This document shows, piece after piece, positions 34,295 to 43,252 of a DNA stretch of 64,000 nt. The notes beneath the pieces are model-generated. The model ran no database searches, was not told where the DNA came from, and saw only the letters and a list, made by a program, of their open reading frames with translations. The stretch comes from Parabacteroides gordonii MS-1 = DSM 23371 (GTDB lineage: Bacteria; Bacteroidota; Bacteroidia; Bacteroidales; Tannerellaceae), in NCBI RefSeq assembly GCF_000969825.1, contig NZ_KQ033920.1, forward strand, positions 409,172-473,171, in the 5' to 3' direction. A program made the position numbers and the translations under genes. Positions within the stretch are counted from its first letter, which is position 1. The number at the start of each line of letters is the position of its first letter.

Positions 34295-34382
34295 GGAAAC
34301 TCCAGTTCCCCATGCAGGAAACTCCGGTTTCCTCGGGAGGGAACTCGCGTTTCCTAAGGAAGAAACTCCAGTTTCCTTAGTA
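34295..34382. repeat. Four tandem 22-bp units with internal dyad symmetry
   Basis: Units at 34295, 34317, 34339 and 34361, each of the form GGAAACTCCAGTTTCC plus six variable bases, and a partial fifth at 34383. Each unit is nearly palindromic (GGAAAC / GTTTCC). It lies between the convergent aldo/keto reductase and DUF6078-like genes and could form several alternative hairpins. Confidence 0.7.
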
Positions 34383-34413
34383 AGAAACTGGAGCCCTTTC
34401 GCAAGTCTCAGAT

Positions 34414-34848
34414 TTACCAGTTGTAGGATTCGATGTATTCGTCAAAGTATTCGTCCAGAACCACTCCCGAGTGTTTGGCGATAGCTACTATGCGTTGTTG
34501 CTCGGTGGGAGATAAGGGCGCTCCGCCTTTTCGCTTCAGGTAGTAATTTTTCCGGCCTAACAAGGCGATCATCCGGCTACGGAAAGAGTCGGCTTCGCAA
34601 AGGGTCAATGCATTTACTGTACGCATAAATCCTTTGGCAAGACGTATTTTTGTATCGGGACGGTAATATTTACACTTCCCTTTTGTTTTCGCTATAATCC
34701 TGGGGTTCAGTATCGAAGGGAAAATAACTTCTTCCGGGACGTATTTAAAAGCTATCTGGCGCAGGCAAGTAGCGGCATTCGGACAGCTTTCGGCTGCACA
34801 CAAACCAAAATTGAAAGGAACTTCCGAGTAATCGAACGGTTTATCCAT
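34414..34848 (-). CDS. Uncharacterized cysteine-containing protein (DUF6078-like)
   Basis: 144 residues from the ATG at 34848; the ATG at 34899 would add 17 residues that do not look conserved. Cys-rich start: FNFGLCAAESCPNAATCLRQ, then KGKCKYYRPD; the C-terminal half is helical and basic (RMIALLGRKNYYLKRKGGAP). The four or five Cys could bind metal. It resembles a Bacteroidales-specific family I believe is DUF6078; function unknown. Confidence 0.65.
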   Translation of the reverse strand: MDKPFDYSEVPFNFGLCAAESCPNAATCLRQIAFKYVPEEVIFPSILNPRIIAKTKGKCKYYRPDTKIRLAKGFMRTVNALTLCEADSFRSRMIALLGRKNYYLKRKGGAPLSPTEQQRIVAIAKHSGVVLDEYFDEYIESYNW

Positions 34849-35053
34849 GATTGTATAATTCAAGGTTATTAATTCTGCGAAAGATACATTATAAATCAAC
34901 CAATGGCAAGAAGTTTGCCGATAAATAATCGCTTAATACGGATTGTAGAATGGCTCGATAGCCGACCGGAGAGACTCTTCGGGGATATGCCTGTACTGAA
35001 ACTCTTTGGGGATCAGGTATTTTTGAATACTTGTACGGTATTAATGGAATCTA

Positions 35054-35061
35054 TAACTTTG
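35054..35061 (+). promoter_or_regulatory. -7 box of the arginase-family gene
   Basis: TAACTTTG; places the start of translation at 35082 instead of the upstream ATG at 35031. Confidence 0.6.
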
Positions 35062-35081
35062 TAACAGAAAAAGATAAGAAT

Positions 35082-35960
35082 ATGGAAAAAGAAAAAACAG
35101 TTCGATTGATTTATCCGCAATGGCAGGGCGCAAGCGTAGTCGACCTGCTACCGGAACTTAAAAATGATCCGGCGGAGGCTTCAAGAGGATACTATTTAGG
35201 GGCACAATTATTAAACTTTCTCGCTCCGGATAGAGGACAGGAGACATTGACCGTGCCCATATCTACCGATATGACTGATCGGGAAGTAACAGACGGAGTG
35301 ATCGATCGTGACGCTATTTTAAGCCAGTCGAAAGCTGCATTGGAAATGTTACGTGCTGCCAACCCCGACAGGATCATAACACTTGGCGGTGAATGCTCTG
35401 TGAGTGTCGTTCCGTTTACTTATCTTGCAGACAAATATAAAGGTGACGTAGCGATGATATGGATCGATGCTCATCCTGACCTGACATTACCCGGCGATGT
35501 TTATCCGGGCTATCATGCTATGGCGGCTACTGCTTGTATGGGCTATGGAGAAAAACAGCTTATTTCGGTGTTGCCTGCTAAAATAGATCCCTCTAAAGTT
35601 TTGTTAGTCGGGATACGGAATTGGGAACGTGACGAGATCAAAGTTCGCCAGCAACAATACGGTATCCCGAATATTACGGGAGAAGAAGTGGCAGACAACA
35701 GCGATGCAATCCGGGAATGGCTGAGATCCTGCGGAGCATCGAAAGTCGTTATTCATTTTGATATGGATGTACTGGATCCTGCTGAGATCATTGCTGCTGT
35801 CGGCACAGATCCCGACGGTATGAAAATGGAACAGGTTATTCGTGTCATAAATGATATTGCAGCCGAAAAAGAAGTGGTTGGTTTGACGGTTGCAGAAGCG
35901 ATGCCCCGTACTGCTATCCGTATCAAGAATATGCTAAACAGGTTGCCCTTATTAAAATAA
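35082..35960 (+). CDS. Arginase/agmatinase/formiminoglutamase family hydrolase
   Basis: 292 residues. Metal-binding motifs: GGECSVSVVP near residue 107 (Glu in place of the first His of GGDHS), IWIDAHPDLTLPG near 130-140 (DAHxD) and HFDMDVLDPAE near 230 (DxD). The family hydrolyses guanidino groups and releases urea or formamide. The GGECS variant and the ending VVGLTVAEAMPR place it away from classic arginase; the substrate is open. Start set by the -7 box at 35054. Confidence 0.85.
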   Translation: MEKEKTVRLIYPQWQGASVVDLLPELKNDPAEASRGYYLGAQLLNFLAPDRGQETLTVPISTDMTDREVTDGVIDRDAILSQSKAALEMLRAANPDRIITLGGECSVSVVPFTYLADKYKGDVAMIWIDAHPDLTLPGDVYPGYHAMAATACMGYGEKQLISVLPAKIDPSKVLLVGIRNWERDEIKVRQQQYGIPNITGEEVADNSDAIREWLRSCGASKVVIHFDMDVLDPAEIIAAVGTDPDGMKMEQVIRVINDIAAEKEVVGLTVAEAMPRTAIRIKNMLNRLPLLK

Positions 35961-35978
35961 GCAAGAATCAGGTTATTT

Positions 35979-36024
35979 CATACTTATAACTTTATATCTT
36001 TGTGATATTAAAGTTATAAGTATG
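35979..36024 (+). promoter_or_regulatory. Perfect 16-bp inverted repeat around the ogt promoter
   Basis: CATACTTATAACTTTA (35979-35994) and TAAAGTTATAAGTATG (36009-36024) are exact inverted copies with a 14-bp spacer that contains the -7 box TATCTTTG (35995-36002). The right arm ends in the start codon. Since transcription should begin near the right arm, a DNA operator is likelier than an RNA hairpin. Confidence 0.75.
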
Positions 36025-36540
36025 GAAAATATTATTTATATACAAAACTACCAGTCTCCCTGCGGAGAATTAATACTGGGTTCATTAGACGGTAAACTAT
36101 GTTTGTGCGACTGGATAAATGAGGAGCGCAGAACATTGATCGACCGAAGGTTGCAAAAGTTATTGCATGCCCGTTATGAAGCAGGCGAATCAGAAGTGCT
36201 TGCCCAAACAGTTTCCCAGCTGGATGAATATTTTGCCGGGAAAAGAACTGAGTTCGATATCCCATTGCTTTTTGCCGGTACTGATTTCCAGAAAGCAGTC
36301 TGGAATGCATTATTGAACATCCCTTACGGAAAGACTGTCTCTTATGCTGCTCTGTCGCAGGACTTAGGTAACCGGAAAGCAATTCGTGCCGTAGCTGCGG
36401 CTAATGGTGCAAATTCTATTTCGATACTTGTTCCCTGCCATCGTGTTATCGGAAGTAACCAAAAGCTGGTTGGATATGCCGGCGGTCTTTCTGCCAAACA
36501 GCAATTGCTTGATTTGGAATCCTCCGACAAGCTGTTCTGA
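36022..36540 (+). CDS. ogt: Methylated-DNA-protein-cysteine methyltransferase
   Basis: 172 residues. The C-terminal DNA-binding domain holds FQKAVWNALLNIPYGKTVSY, the recognition helix AIRAVAAANGANSISILVPC and the acceptor cysteine in PCHRVIGSN near residue 140. The protein transfers O6-alkyl groups from guanine onto itself. Stand-alone, with a striking inverted repeat at its promoter. Confidence 0.95.
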   Translation: MENIIYIQNYQSPCGELILGSLDGKLCLCDWINEERRTLIDRRLQKLLHARYEAGESEVLAQTVSQLDEYFAGKRTEFDIPLLFAGTDFQKAVWNALLNIPYGKTVSYAALSQDLGNRKAIRAVAAANGANSISILVPCHRVIGSNQKLVGYAGGLSAKQQLLDLESSDKLF

Positions 36541-36559
36541 TCTTTTTCAATCTTTCTTT

Positions 36560-36625
36560 CTGTAATTTAGGTATATTTATCCGTAATCCATCTACAAGCC
36601 AAACAGTTCATTTTCTTTACTTTTG
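36560..36625 (+). promoter_or_regulatory. Shared operator (copy 4) and promoter of the CMD-fusion gene
   Basis: A 38-bp site (36560-36597) with GTAAT cores 21 bp apart and the ending ATCTACAA; 20 bp later the -7 box TACTTTTG (36618-36625). Same geometry as the three other copies. Confidence 0.8.
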
Positions 36626-36648
36626 CAATATCAGCAAAACATAAGGAT

Positions 36649-37812
36649 ATGAAACGTAAATTGTTAACATTGGCATTCATCGTATCAGGCTTAATACCTG
36701 CTACTGCTCAGAATGCCCCGTCTCTTAAAACAGAAAAAGATATGGATAGGATCGAATTATGTAAAAAGAATTACACTACCTTATTCGGTGGCGAAGCTTT
36801 GACCGGGCAGGGAACTGACCCGGAGATGATGGATATTCTTCAGAAGTTTATTTTCGGAGAAGTATTTCGCACGGGAGAACTGGATATAAAGACCCGTGAA
36901 ATGATTACCTGTGTAACATTAGCAACTATGCAGACCTTGCCGCAATTAAAGGCGCATGCAGGTGCGGCATTGAATGTGGGAGTTACTCCTGTTGAACTTC
37001 GTGAAGCTATTTATTCATGCGCTCCGTTTATCGGTTTTCCCAAAACCTTGAACGCGTTGACTGTCATTAACGAAGTCTTTAAGGAACGAGGCATTTCCTT
37101 GCCTTTGGAAAAACAAGGCACAGTTACGGAAGAAAGCCGTCATGAAAAAGGCGCGGCTGTGCAAGATCGGCTTTATCCCGGCGGTATCAGCCAGGTAATG
37201 GAAGATATCCCGGGTGAAATGGGTGACGATGTAGAACGTTTCCTGACGGAATATTGCTTTGGTGACATTTATACTCGTGACGGGCTTGACCTTAAGACAC
37301 GTGAGTTATTGGGATATTGTGTACTGACCACATTGGAAGCCGACAGTCAGCTTCGATCTCATTTTCAGGGAAATCTGAATGCCGGCAACAGTAAAGAAAC
37401 GGTTGTGGCAGCAGTTATACAATGTCTTCCGTATATCGGTTTTCCCCCGGCAATAAAGGCTCTGAAGATAATAAAGGAGGCTTCTGCAACTACCGATCCG
37501 GCTAATAACCTGGTTCGCCTATCTAAAATAACAGTGGATCCGGCACAATTGGATGCCTATAATGCTTATCTGAAAGAGGAGATCGAAGCTTCTATGCGTC
37601 TGGAACCGGGAGTACTTACTTTATATGCTACTGCTGATAAAGAAAATCCCAATAAAATAACGATCCTGGAGATTTATGCAGACCGGGAGGCTTATAAAAA
37701 GCATATCCAAACACCCCATTTCCAGAAATACAAGCAGGGAACTTTGTCTATGGTAAAGGATTTAGAACTGGTGGATACCACTCCCTTAATTCCCGGATTA
37801 AAGATAAAATAA
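36649..37812 (+). CDS. Exported fusion: two carboxymuconolactone-decarboxylase-like domains plus ABM monooxygenase domain
   Basis: 387 residues with a signal peptide (LLTLAFIVSGLIPATA). Two CMD/AhpD-like domains follow: LDIKTREMITCVTLATMQTL with FIGFPKTLNAL (about 30-135), and LDLKTRELLGYCVLTTLEAD with YIGFPPAIKAL (about 180-270). A C-terminal antibiotic-biosynthesis-monooxygenase/YgiN-like domain (about 285-375) has LEPGVLTLYATADKENPNKI and HIQTPHFQKYKQG. Single Cys per domain, no CxxC. Likely acts on quinones, phenolics or peroxides in the periplasm (inference). Member of the shared-operator regulon. Confidence 0.88.
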   Translation: MKRKLLTLAFIVSGLIPATAQNAPSLKTEKDMDRIELCKKNYTTLFGGEALTGQGTDPEMMDILQKFIFGEVFRTGELDIKTREMITCVTLATMQTLPQLKAHAGAALNVGVTPVELREAIYSCAPFIGFPKTLNALTVINEVFKERGISLPLEKQGTVTEESRHEKGAAVQDRLYPGGISQVMEDIPGEMGDDVERFLTEYCFGDIYTRDGLDLKTRELLGYCVLTTLEADSQLRSHFQGNLNAGNSKETVVAAVIQCLPYIGFPPAIKALKIIKEASATTDPANNLVRLSKITVDPAQLDAYNAYLKEEIEASMRLEPGVLTLYATADKENPNKITILEIYADREAYKKHIQTPHFQKYKQGTLSMVKDLELVDTTPLIPGLKIK

Positions 37813-37954
37813 GCTTTTAGCGATAGATAAAACTGACGTTACATTAACATCTTACTATATTTTATATGACAATAAAATGGGGATTTAAGTAATTTATTCG
37901 TAAACTTGTAACCTTAAATAAAAACGTTAAATTTAAAATTAAATCTTCTGTTTT

Positions 37955-39310
37955 ATGTCAGTAAAATCGTATATCGAATCCAATAAAGAACGATTCCTGG
38001 AAGAGTTGTTCAGTTTAATCCGTATTCCTTCCATCAGTGCCAAACAAGAGCATAAACCTGATATGCAGGCTTGTGCTCAGCGCTGGACGGAGCTATTGCT
38101 ATCGTCTGGCGCGGATAAAGCCGTAGTGATGCCGACAGAAGGCAATCCGGTTGTATATGGCGAAAAAATGATTTCGCCCGATGCTAAGACCGTGCTTGTT
38201 TACGCCCATTATGATGTAATGCCGGCCGAACCGCTGGACTTGTGGAAAAGCCAGCCGTTTGAACCCGAAATACGCGATGGCCGTATCTGGGCGCGTGGAG
38301 CGGACGACGACAAAGGCCAATCCATGATGCAGGTAAAAGGCTTCGAAGCAGCGTTAAAGCTCGATCTGCTGAAGTGTAATGTGAAGTTTATCTTCGAAGG
38401 AGAAGAGGAAATCGGTTCTCCCAGCCTTGAAACCTTCTGCCGTGAACATAAAGATTTATTGAAGGCCGATGTAATTCTGGTTTCCGATACCAGTATGGTA
38501 AGTGCCGAAACTCCCTCGTTGACAACCGGCCTGCGTGGTCTGGCTTACTGGGAAATCGAAGTGACCGGGCCGAACCGCGATCTGCATTCCGGCCATTTCG
38601 GTGGGGCAGTAGCTAATCCTATTAATGTATTATGTAAACTGATGGCCGATATTATCGATGCCGACGGACGTATCACGATCCCCGGTTTCTATGATGATGT
38701 AGAAGAAGTTTCTCCGGCTGAACGGGAAATGATTGCACAAATCCCGTTTGATGAAGCAAAATATAAGGCGGCTATCGGTGTGGATGCCTTGTTTGGGGAA
38801 AAGGGTTATTCGACGCTGGAAAGGAACAGTTGCCGTCCGTCGTTCGATATCTGTGGTATCTGGGGCGGTTATACGGAAGAGGGCAGTAAGACGGTACTTC
38901 CGTCCAAAGCCTATGCGAAAGTGTCCTGCCGTCTGGTTCCGCATCAGGATCATTCCAAAATCTCAAAGATGTTTGAAGATTACATGAACCAGGTGGCTCC
39001 TGCATCTGTTAAGGTAAAAGTCACGCCGAAACACGGTGGACAGGGTTATGTTTGTCCGATCGACCTTCCGGCTTATCAGGCGGCTGAAAAGGCCTGCGCG
39101 GTTGCTTTTGGTAAGAAACCACTGGCAGTACGTCGCGGAGGAAGTATTCCTATTATCTCCACCTTCGAGCAGGTGTTAGGTATAAAAACCGTCTTGATGG
39201 GCTTCGGACTGGAACAGAACGCTATTCATTCTCCTAATGAGAGTTGCACGCTCGACTTCTTCTATAAAGGGATTGAATCGGTTGCCGAATTTTATAAAGA
39301 ATATAAATGA
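37955..39310 (+). CDS. M20-family dipeptidase
   Basis: 451 residues. Metal and catalytic motifs: VLVYAHYDVMPAEP near 85-97 (HxD), RGADDDKGQ near 113, FEGEEEIGSPSLE near 145 (general base EE), DTSMVS near 178, and a dimerization domain (HSGHFGGAVANPINVLCKLM, about 200-315). The last metal histidine lies in NAIHSPNES near 430. Cleaves dipeptides in the cytosol. It overlaps the helicase gene by 4 bp. Confidence 0.93.
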   Translation: MSVKSYIESNKERFLEELFSLIRIPSISAKQEHKPDMQACAQRWTELLLSSGADKAVVMPTEGNPVVYGEKMISPDAKTVLVYAHYDVMPAEPLDLWKSQPFEPEIRDGRIWARGADDDKGQSMMQVKGFEAALKLDLLKCNVKFIFEGEEEIGSPSLETFCREHKDLLKADVILVSDTSMVSAETPSLTTGLRGLAYWEIEVTGPNRDLHSGHFGGAVANPINVLCKLMADIIDADGRITIPGFYDDVEEVSPAEREMIAQIPFDEAKYKAAIGVDALFGEKGYSTLERNSCRPSFDICGIWGGYTEEGSKTVLPSKAYAKVSCRLVPHQDHSKISKMFEDYMNQVAPASVKVKVTPKHGGQGYVCPIDLPAYQAAEKACAVAFGKKPLAVRRGGSIPIISTFEQVLGIKTVLMGFGLEQNAIHSPNESCTLDFFYKGIESVAEFYKEYK

Positions 39311-40617
39311 CACGAAATGAAATCATAGCCCGTGCCCTGTCGAATACAGGCATCGAGGTACTGAATGAAATGCAGCAGGCCGTGCTTGATGCCGGCACAA
39401 CGAAAGATATGGTTTTACTCAGTCCTACAGGATCGGGTAAAACCCTGGCTTTCCTGCTGCCCTTACTTACTACGTTGACGGATGAGGACAAGAAGATACA
39501 AGCACTTATCATCGCCCCGTCGCGTGAATTAGCTTTGCAGATAGAGACGGTATTCCGTTCGCTCGGAGCCGGATATAAGGTGAACTGTTGCTACGGCGGT
39601 CATCCTATCCGGACGGAAAAGAAAAGCCTGGAGCATCCGCCAACGGTATTGATCGGTACGCCCGGACGAATCCTCGACCATCTGGAACGGGGGAATATAA
39701 ATCTGGATACCGTTCGTACGCTGATCCTTGACGAATTCGACAAGTCGTTGGAACTGGGCTTCCAGGATGAGATGAAAGAGATCCTTTCGCATCTTCCCGG
39801 AGTGCGCCGCAGAGTATTGACTTCTGCCACCGAAGCGGTGGAAATACCGCCTTTTACCGGCATTACATCGCCTGTCCGCTTGTCATTCCTGACCGGAGTG
39901 AAAGAGGCGAAAGGATTGACCCTGCGTATCGTGAAATCACCGATCAAGGATAAACTGGAGACATTATACAAACTGCTCGGAGAGTTAAAAGGCGAGTCTG
40001 CCCTGGTGTTCTGTAACCAGCGCGAATCAGTGGAGCGCGTCAGCAATTACCTGACTGAAATGGATGTGGATAATGAATATTTCCACGGAGGCATGGAACA
40101 GCCGGAACGTGAACGGGCTTTGTCGCTTTTCCGTAATGGCAGTGCATCCGTTTTTATCTCTACCGACCTGGCTTCCCGTGGGCTGGATATTCCGGAAGTA
40201 AAGAATGTGATTCACTACCATCTTCCCATCAACGAAGAAGCCTTTATCCACAGGAACGGACGTACGGCCCGTATGAACGCGGAAGGGAACGCCTTTATGA
40301 TCCTGAATGAGATAGAAACAGTTCCCGAATACATCACCCGCGAGCCGGATGAATTCTTCTTGCCCGAAAAAGCTAAAAAGCCGCTCCGTTCGGAATGGGT
40401 TACATTGACCATTAACCGCGGTAAACGGGATAAGTTGAGTAAGAAGGACGTAGTCGGTTTCCTGTTCCAGAAAGGCGAACTGGGTAAAGACGATCTGGGC
40501 GTTATTGAGGTCAAGGAAAGTTGTGCGTATGCCGCAGTAAAACGTGATAAGAAAGATGGTTTGCTGGCACGTATCTGCGATGAGAAAATAAAGAATATGA
40601 AAGCTAAGTTTGTATGA
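39307..40617 (+). CDS. DEAD-box RNA helicase (DEFD variant)
   Basis: 436 residues. Q motif and motif I: GIEVLNEMQQAV and LLSPTGSGKTLAF; Ia APSRELALQ; Ib GTPGRILDHL; motif II is LDEFDKSLELGF, DEFD instead of DEAD; motif III SAT; IV ALVFCNQRESVERV; V STDLASRGLDIPEV; VI HRNGRTARM. A C-terminal RNA-binding domain like that of DbpA seems present (about 365-436). Overlaps both neighbours by 4 bp, so translation is coupled. Confidence 0.93.
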   Translation: MTRNEIIARALSNTGIEVLNEMQQAVLDAGTTKDMVLLSPTGSGKTLAFLLPLLTTLTDEDKKIQALIIAPSRELALQIETVFRSLGAGYKVNCCYGGHPIRTEKKSLEHPPTVLIGTPGRILDHLERGNINLDTVRTLILDEFDKSLELGFQDEMKEILSHLPGVRRRVLTSATEAVEIPPFTGITSPVRLSFLTGVKEAKGLTLRIVKSPIKDKLETLYKLLGELKGESALVFCNQRESVERVSNYLTEMDVDNEYFHGGMEQPERERALSLFRNGSASVFISTDLASRGLDIPEVKNVIHYHLPINEEAFIHRNGRTARMNAEGNAFMILNEIETVPEYITREPDEFFLPEKAKKPLRSEWVTLTINRGKRDKLSKKDVVGFLFQKGELGKDDLGVIEVKESCAYAAVKRDKKDGLLARICDEKIKNMKAKFV

Positions 40618-41870
40618 AGCTATTGATTAAAGAGGTAGAGCTGAATGGCGTTGCTACCGACATTTATATAGAAAACAAATACATCAAACAGATAGGCTCC
40701 GGCTTGTCTGTTGCCGCCGATCAAGTAATCGACGGCCGTCGTAAGGCGGTCATTCCGGGATTTGTGAATACGCATACTCATGCGGCAATGACTTTGTTCC
40801 GGGGATTCGGCGACGATATGCCTTTAATGCCTTGGCTGGAGGAAAAGATATGGCCTAACGAGGCGAAGCTGACGAAAGAGGATGTCTATTGGGGAGCTAA
40901 GCTGGCTTGCCTGGAAATGATAAAAAGCGGAACGACTACATTCTTCGATATGTACCATAAGTTTCATGCCACGGCAGAAGCTGTTGCTGAAATGGGAATC
41001 CGTGCAGTCATATCCAGCGCCTGTTTCGACCATTTCCAACCGGAGTTGGCGGAGAAAAGCAAACAAACCATTCAGAAATTATATAATGAAATGGACAGAT
41101 ACGACAAGCGGATCCATTTTTCCGTAGGTCCGCACGCTATCTATACGGTTTCCGGTGAGTTGCTGCAATGGGCGGATGCTTTTGCAAGAGAGCATAACGT
41201 ACCAATCCAACTACATCTGGCTGAAACAGAAGGGGAAGTGGAGAATTCCGTAAAGCAGTTCGGGGCAACTCCTGTCCGGTATTTATATAAGTTGGGTGTA
41301 CTGTCTCCCCGATTAGTGATTTCCCACGGTATCTATGTGGATGCGGATGAAATCCGTATGTTGGCGGATCACGAGGTGAAGGTTGCACATAATCCGGCTT
41401 CCAATATGAAACTGGCTTCCGGTATGCACTTCAAATTCAAGGAAATGCGGGAAGCCGGCATTACGGTCGGTCTGGGTACTGACGGTTGCTCGTCATCCAA
41501 TAATCTGGATATGGTGGAAGCAATGAAGCTGGCATCTTTATTAGGGAAAGTCTGGCGGAAAGATCCTGAAGCCGTTACTGCCGATGAAATATTTCATTCA
41601 GCCACGGAAGCCGGAGCCTCTTTCATCGGTTTAAAGGCCGGACGGATAGCAGAAGGTTATCTGGCAGACCTTTCCCTGGTCGATCTGAATATACCGGCGT
41701 TTACACCGAACTTCAATTTCACCTCTAACCTTGTTTACGCAGCAAACGGCAATTGCATCGACACGGTTATTTGTGATGGAAAAATCCTGATGCAAAACAA
41801 GAAAGTACCGGGTGAAGATGAAATTATGGAACGTGCGGCGCAAGTAGCTTATAATTTAATGAAAAGATAA
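40614..41870 (+). CDS. Amidohydrolase, probable adenosine-type deaminase (MtaD/SsnA-like)
   Basis: 418 residues. Metal ligands: HTHAAMTLFRGFGDD near 55-60, HLAETEGEVE near 200, SHGIYVDADE near 230 and GTDGCSSSNNLDM near 295. This is the signature of S-adenosylhomocysteine/5'-methylthioadenosine/5'-deoxyadenosine deaminases. A purine-nucleoside phosphorylase gene follows 12 bp later, which fits salvage of adenosine by-products to a hypoxanthine base. Confidence 0.88.
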   Translation: MKLLIKEVELNGVATDIYIENKYIKQIGSGLSVAADQVIDGRRKAVIPGFVNTHTHAAMTLFRGFGDDMPLMPWLEEKIWPNEAKLTKEDVYWGAKLACLEMIKSGTTTFFDMYHKFHATAEAVAEMGIRAVISSACFDHFQPELAEKSKQTIQKLYNEMDRYDKRIHFSVGPHAIYTVSGELLQWADAFAREHNVPIQLHLAETEGEVENSVKQFGATPVRYLYKLGVLSPRLVISHGIYVDADEIRMLADHEVKVAHNPASNMKLASGMHFKFKEMREAGITVGLGTDGCSSSNNLDMVEAMKLASLLGKVWRKDPEAVTADEIFHSATEAGASFIGLKAGRIAEGYLADLSLVDLNIPAFTPNFNFTSNLVYAANGNCIDTVICDGKILMQNKKVPGEDEIMERAAQVAYNLMKR

Positions 41871-41882
41871 ATACAGAATGAT

Positions 41883-42707
41883 ATGATGAGTTATACGAAT
41901 GAGCAATATCAGGAGGCGGCCGCATTTATAGCAGCACGTATCACCGGAAATCCGGAAACAGCCATTATTCTTGGCAGCGGATTAGGTTCGTTGGCGGATC
42001 AGATAGAAGATGCTATTGTTATTCCTTATGCTGAGATCCCTCATTTTATGCATTCCACGGCAGCCGGACATAAAGGAAACTTTATTTGCGGTAAGCTGGG
42101 AGGTAAGCAAGTTCTGGCCATGCAGGGGCGTTTTCATTATTATGAAGGTTATTCCATGCAGCAGGTTACTTTCCCTGTCCGCGTTATGAAGTTACTGGGG
42201 ATAAAGAATCTATTGGTATCGAATGCTGCCGGTGGAATAAACAACACTTTCAAAGTTGGCGACCTGATGATTATCCGCGATCATATAAATATGATGCCGA
42301 ATCCGCTGATCGGGCCGAATAATGAGCTGTTCGGTACCCGTTTCCCGGATATGACGCGTGCTTATGATCGGGAATTTGTCCGTTTGGTAGAAGAGATTGC
42401 TGCTTCACATGCTATTCCTTTAAAGAAAGGTGTGTATGTTGGATTAACAGGCCCTTCTTTTGAAACTCCTTCCGAATATGCTTTTTATGGCCGGGTAGGA
42501 GGCGATGCGATCGGAATGAGTACGGTTCCCGAAGTTATTGTGGCACGCCATGCGGGATTGAGGGTCTTCGGTATGTCTGTTATCACGAACGAAGGTTATC
42601 ATTTTGCCGACGATTTTGTAAATGACGGAGCCGATGTAATTGTTGCAGCCAATAAAGCAGCTGTAGTTATGACAACCTTGTTTAGTGAACTTGTTTCACG
42701 CATATAA
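41883..42707 (+). CDS. Purine-nucleoside phosphorylase
   Basis: 274 residues, the trimeric PNP type. [20 protein letters not shown], phosphate/ribose motifs [14 protein letters not shown] and [31 protein letters not shown] and the base-site region [20 protein letters not shown] followed by [13 protein letters not shown]. Splits (deoxy)purine nucleosides with phosphate. Last gene of the four-gene operon. Confidence 0.95.
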   Translation: MMSYTNEQYQEAAAFIAARITGNPETAIILGSGLGSLADQIEDAIVIPYAEIPHFMHSTAAGHKGNFICGKLGGKQVLAMQGRFHYYEGYSMQQVTFPVRVMKLLGIKNLLVSNAAGGINNTFKVGDLMIIRDHINMMPNPLIGPNNELFGTRFPDMTRAYDREFVRLVEEIAASHAIPLKKGVYVGLTGPSFETPSEYAFYGRVGGDAIGMSTVPEVIVARHAGLRVFGMSVITNEGYHFADDFVNDGADVIVAANKAAVVMTTLFSELVSRI

Positions 42708-42800
42708 ATTCTTTTGGAACGAAAGTTGCTGTGTTAAAACAAGATAGGAATTTGAACGGGTGAGTGGGGAGAAATTTGTATAAAAAAAGTATCTTCTAGT

Positions 42801-42831
42801 TTTGGAAAATAAAAAAATACCTATATCTTTG
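42801..42831 (+). promoter_or_regulatory. Promoter of the tRNA-Gly-Leu-Leu operon
   Basis: -33 TTTG (42801-42804) and -7 TATCTTTG (42824-42831) with a 19-bp spacer, 11 bp before the first tRNA. Confidence 0.8.
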
Positions 42832-42842
42832 CACCCGTTATC

Positions 42843-42915
42843 GCGAAAGTAGCTCAGTTGGTAGAGCATAACCTTGCCAAGGTTAGGGTCGCGGGTTCGA
42901 GTCCCGTCTTTCGCT
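42843..42915 (+). tRNA. tRNA-Gly (GCC)
   Basis: 73-nt cloverleaf; acceptor GCGAAAG/CTTTCGC, anticodon loop ttGCCaa, T loop GGTTCGAGTCC, no encoded CCA. Confidence 0.96.
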
Positions 42916-42964
42916 CTCAGATAATAAGAGCGGTAAGAGGCCGCCTTTTTTATATAATGGAAAT

Positions 42965-43049
42965 GCCCAGGTGGCGGAATTGGTAGACGCGCACGTTTCA
43001 GGTGCGTGTGTCGCAAGGCGTGCAGGTTCGAGTCCTGTTCTGGGCACCA
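42965..43049 (+). tRNA. tRNA-Leu (CAG)
   Basis: Class II tRNA with a long variable arm (GTGTCGCAAGGCG); acceptor GCCCAGG/TCTGGGC, anticodon loop ttCAGgt. CCA is encoded (43047-43049). Confidence 0.95.
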
Positions 43050-43052
43050 TTC

Positions 43053-43136
43053 GCGCAGGTGGTGGAATTGGTAGACACGCTACTTTGAGGGGGTAGTGCC
43101 GGTTACGGTGTGTGAGTTCAAATCTCATCCTGCGTA
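43053..43136 (+). tRNA. tRNA-Leu (GAG)
   Basis: Class II tRNA 3 bp after the previous one; acceptor GCGCAGG/CCTGCGT (one G-U), anticodon loop ttGAGgg, variable arm GTGCCGGTTACGGTG. Confidence 0.94.
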
Positions 43137-43155
43137 CATAGTTTATCAGACAGTT

Positions 43156-43230
43156 ATTGTCCATATAATTAGTGAAAAGTACTTAGTGTGGTACTTGATA
43201 AGAAACTAATTATATGGACAATTTTGTTTT
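43156..43230 (+). terminator. Long hairpin terminator of the tRNA operon
   Basis: Perfect 18-bp arms ATTGTCCATATAATTAGT (43156-43173) and their inverted copy (43205-43222) enclose a smaller AAGTAC/GTACTT hairpin; TTTGTTTTT follows. Confidence 0.8.
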
Positions 43231-43252
43231 TAGCTTTACTTCTCGATTGTTC

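Noticed and set aside
34295..34382. CRISPR-like array
   Set aside because: The units are contiguous 22-mers without spacers, each with dyad symmetry, and there are no cas genes.
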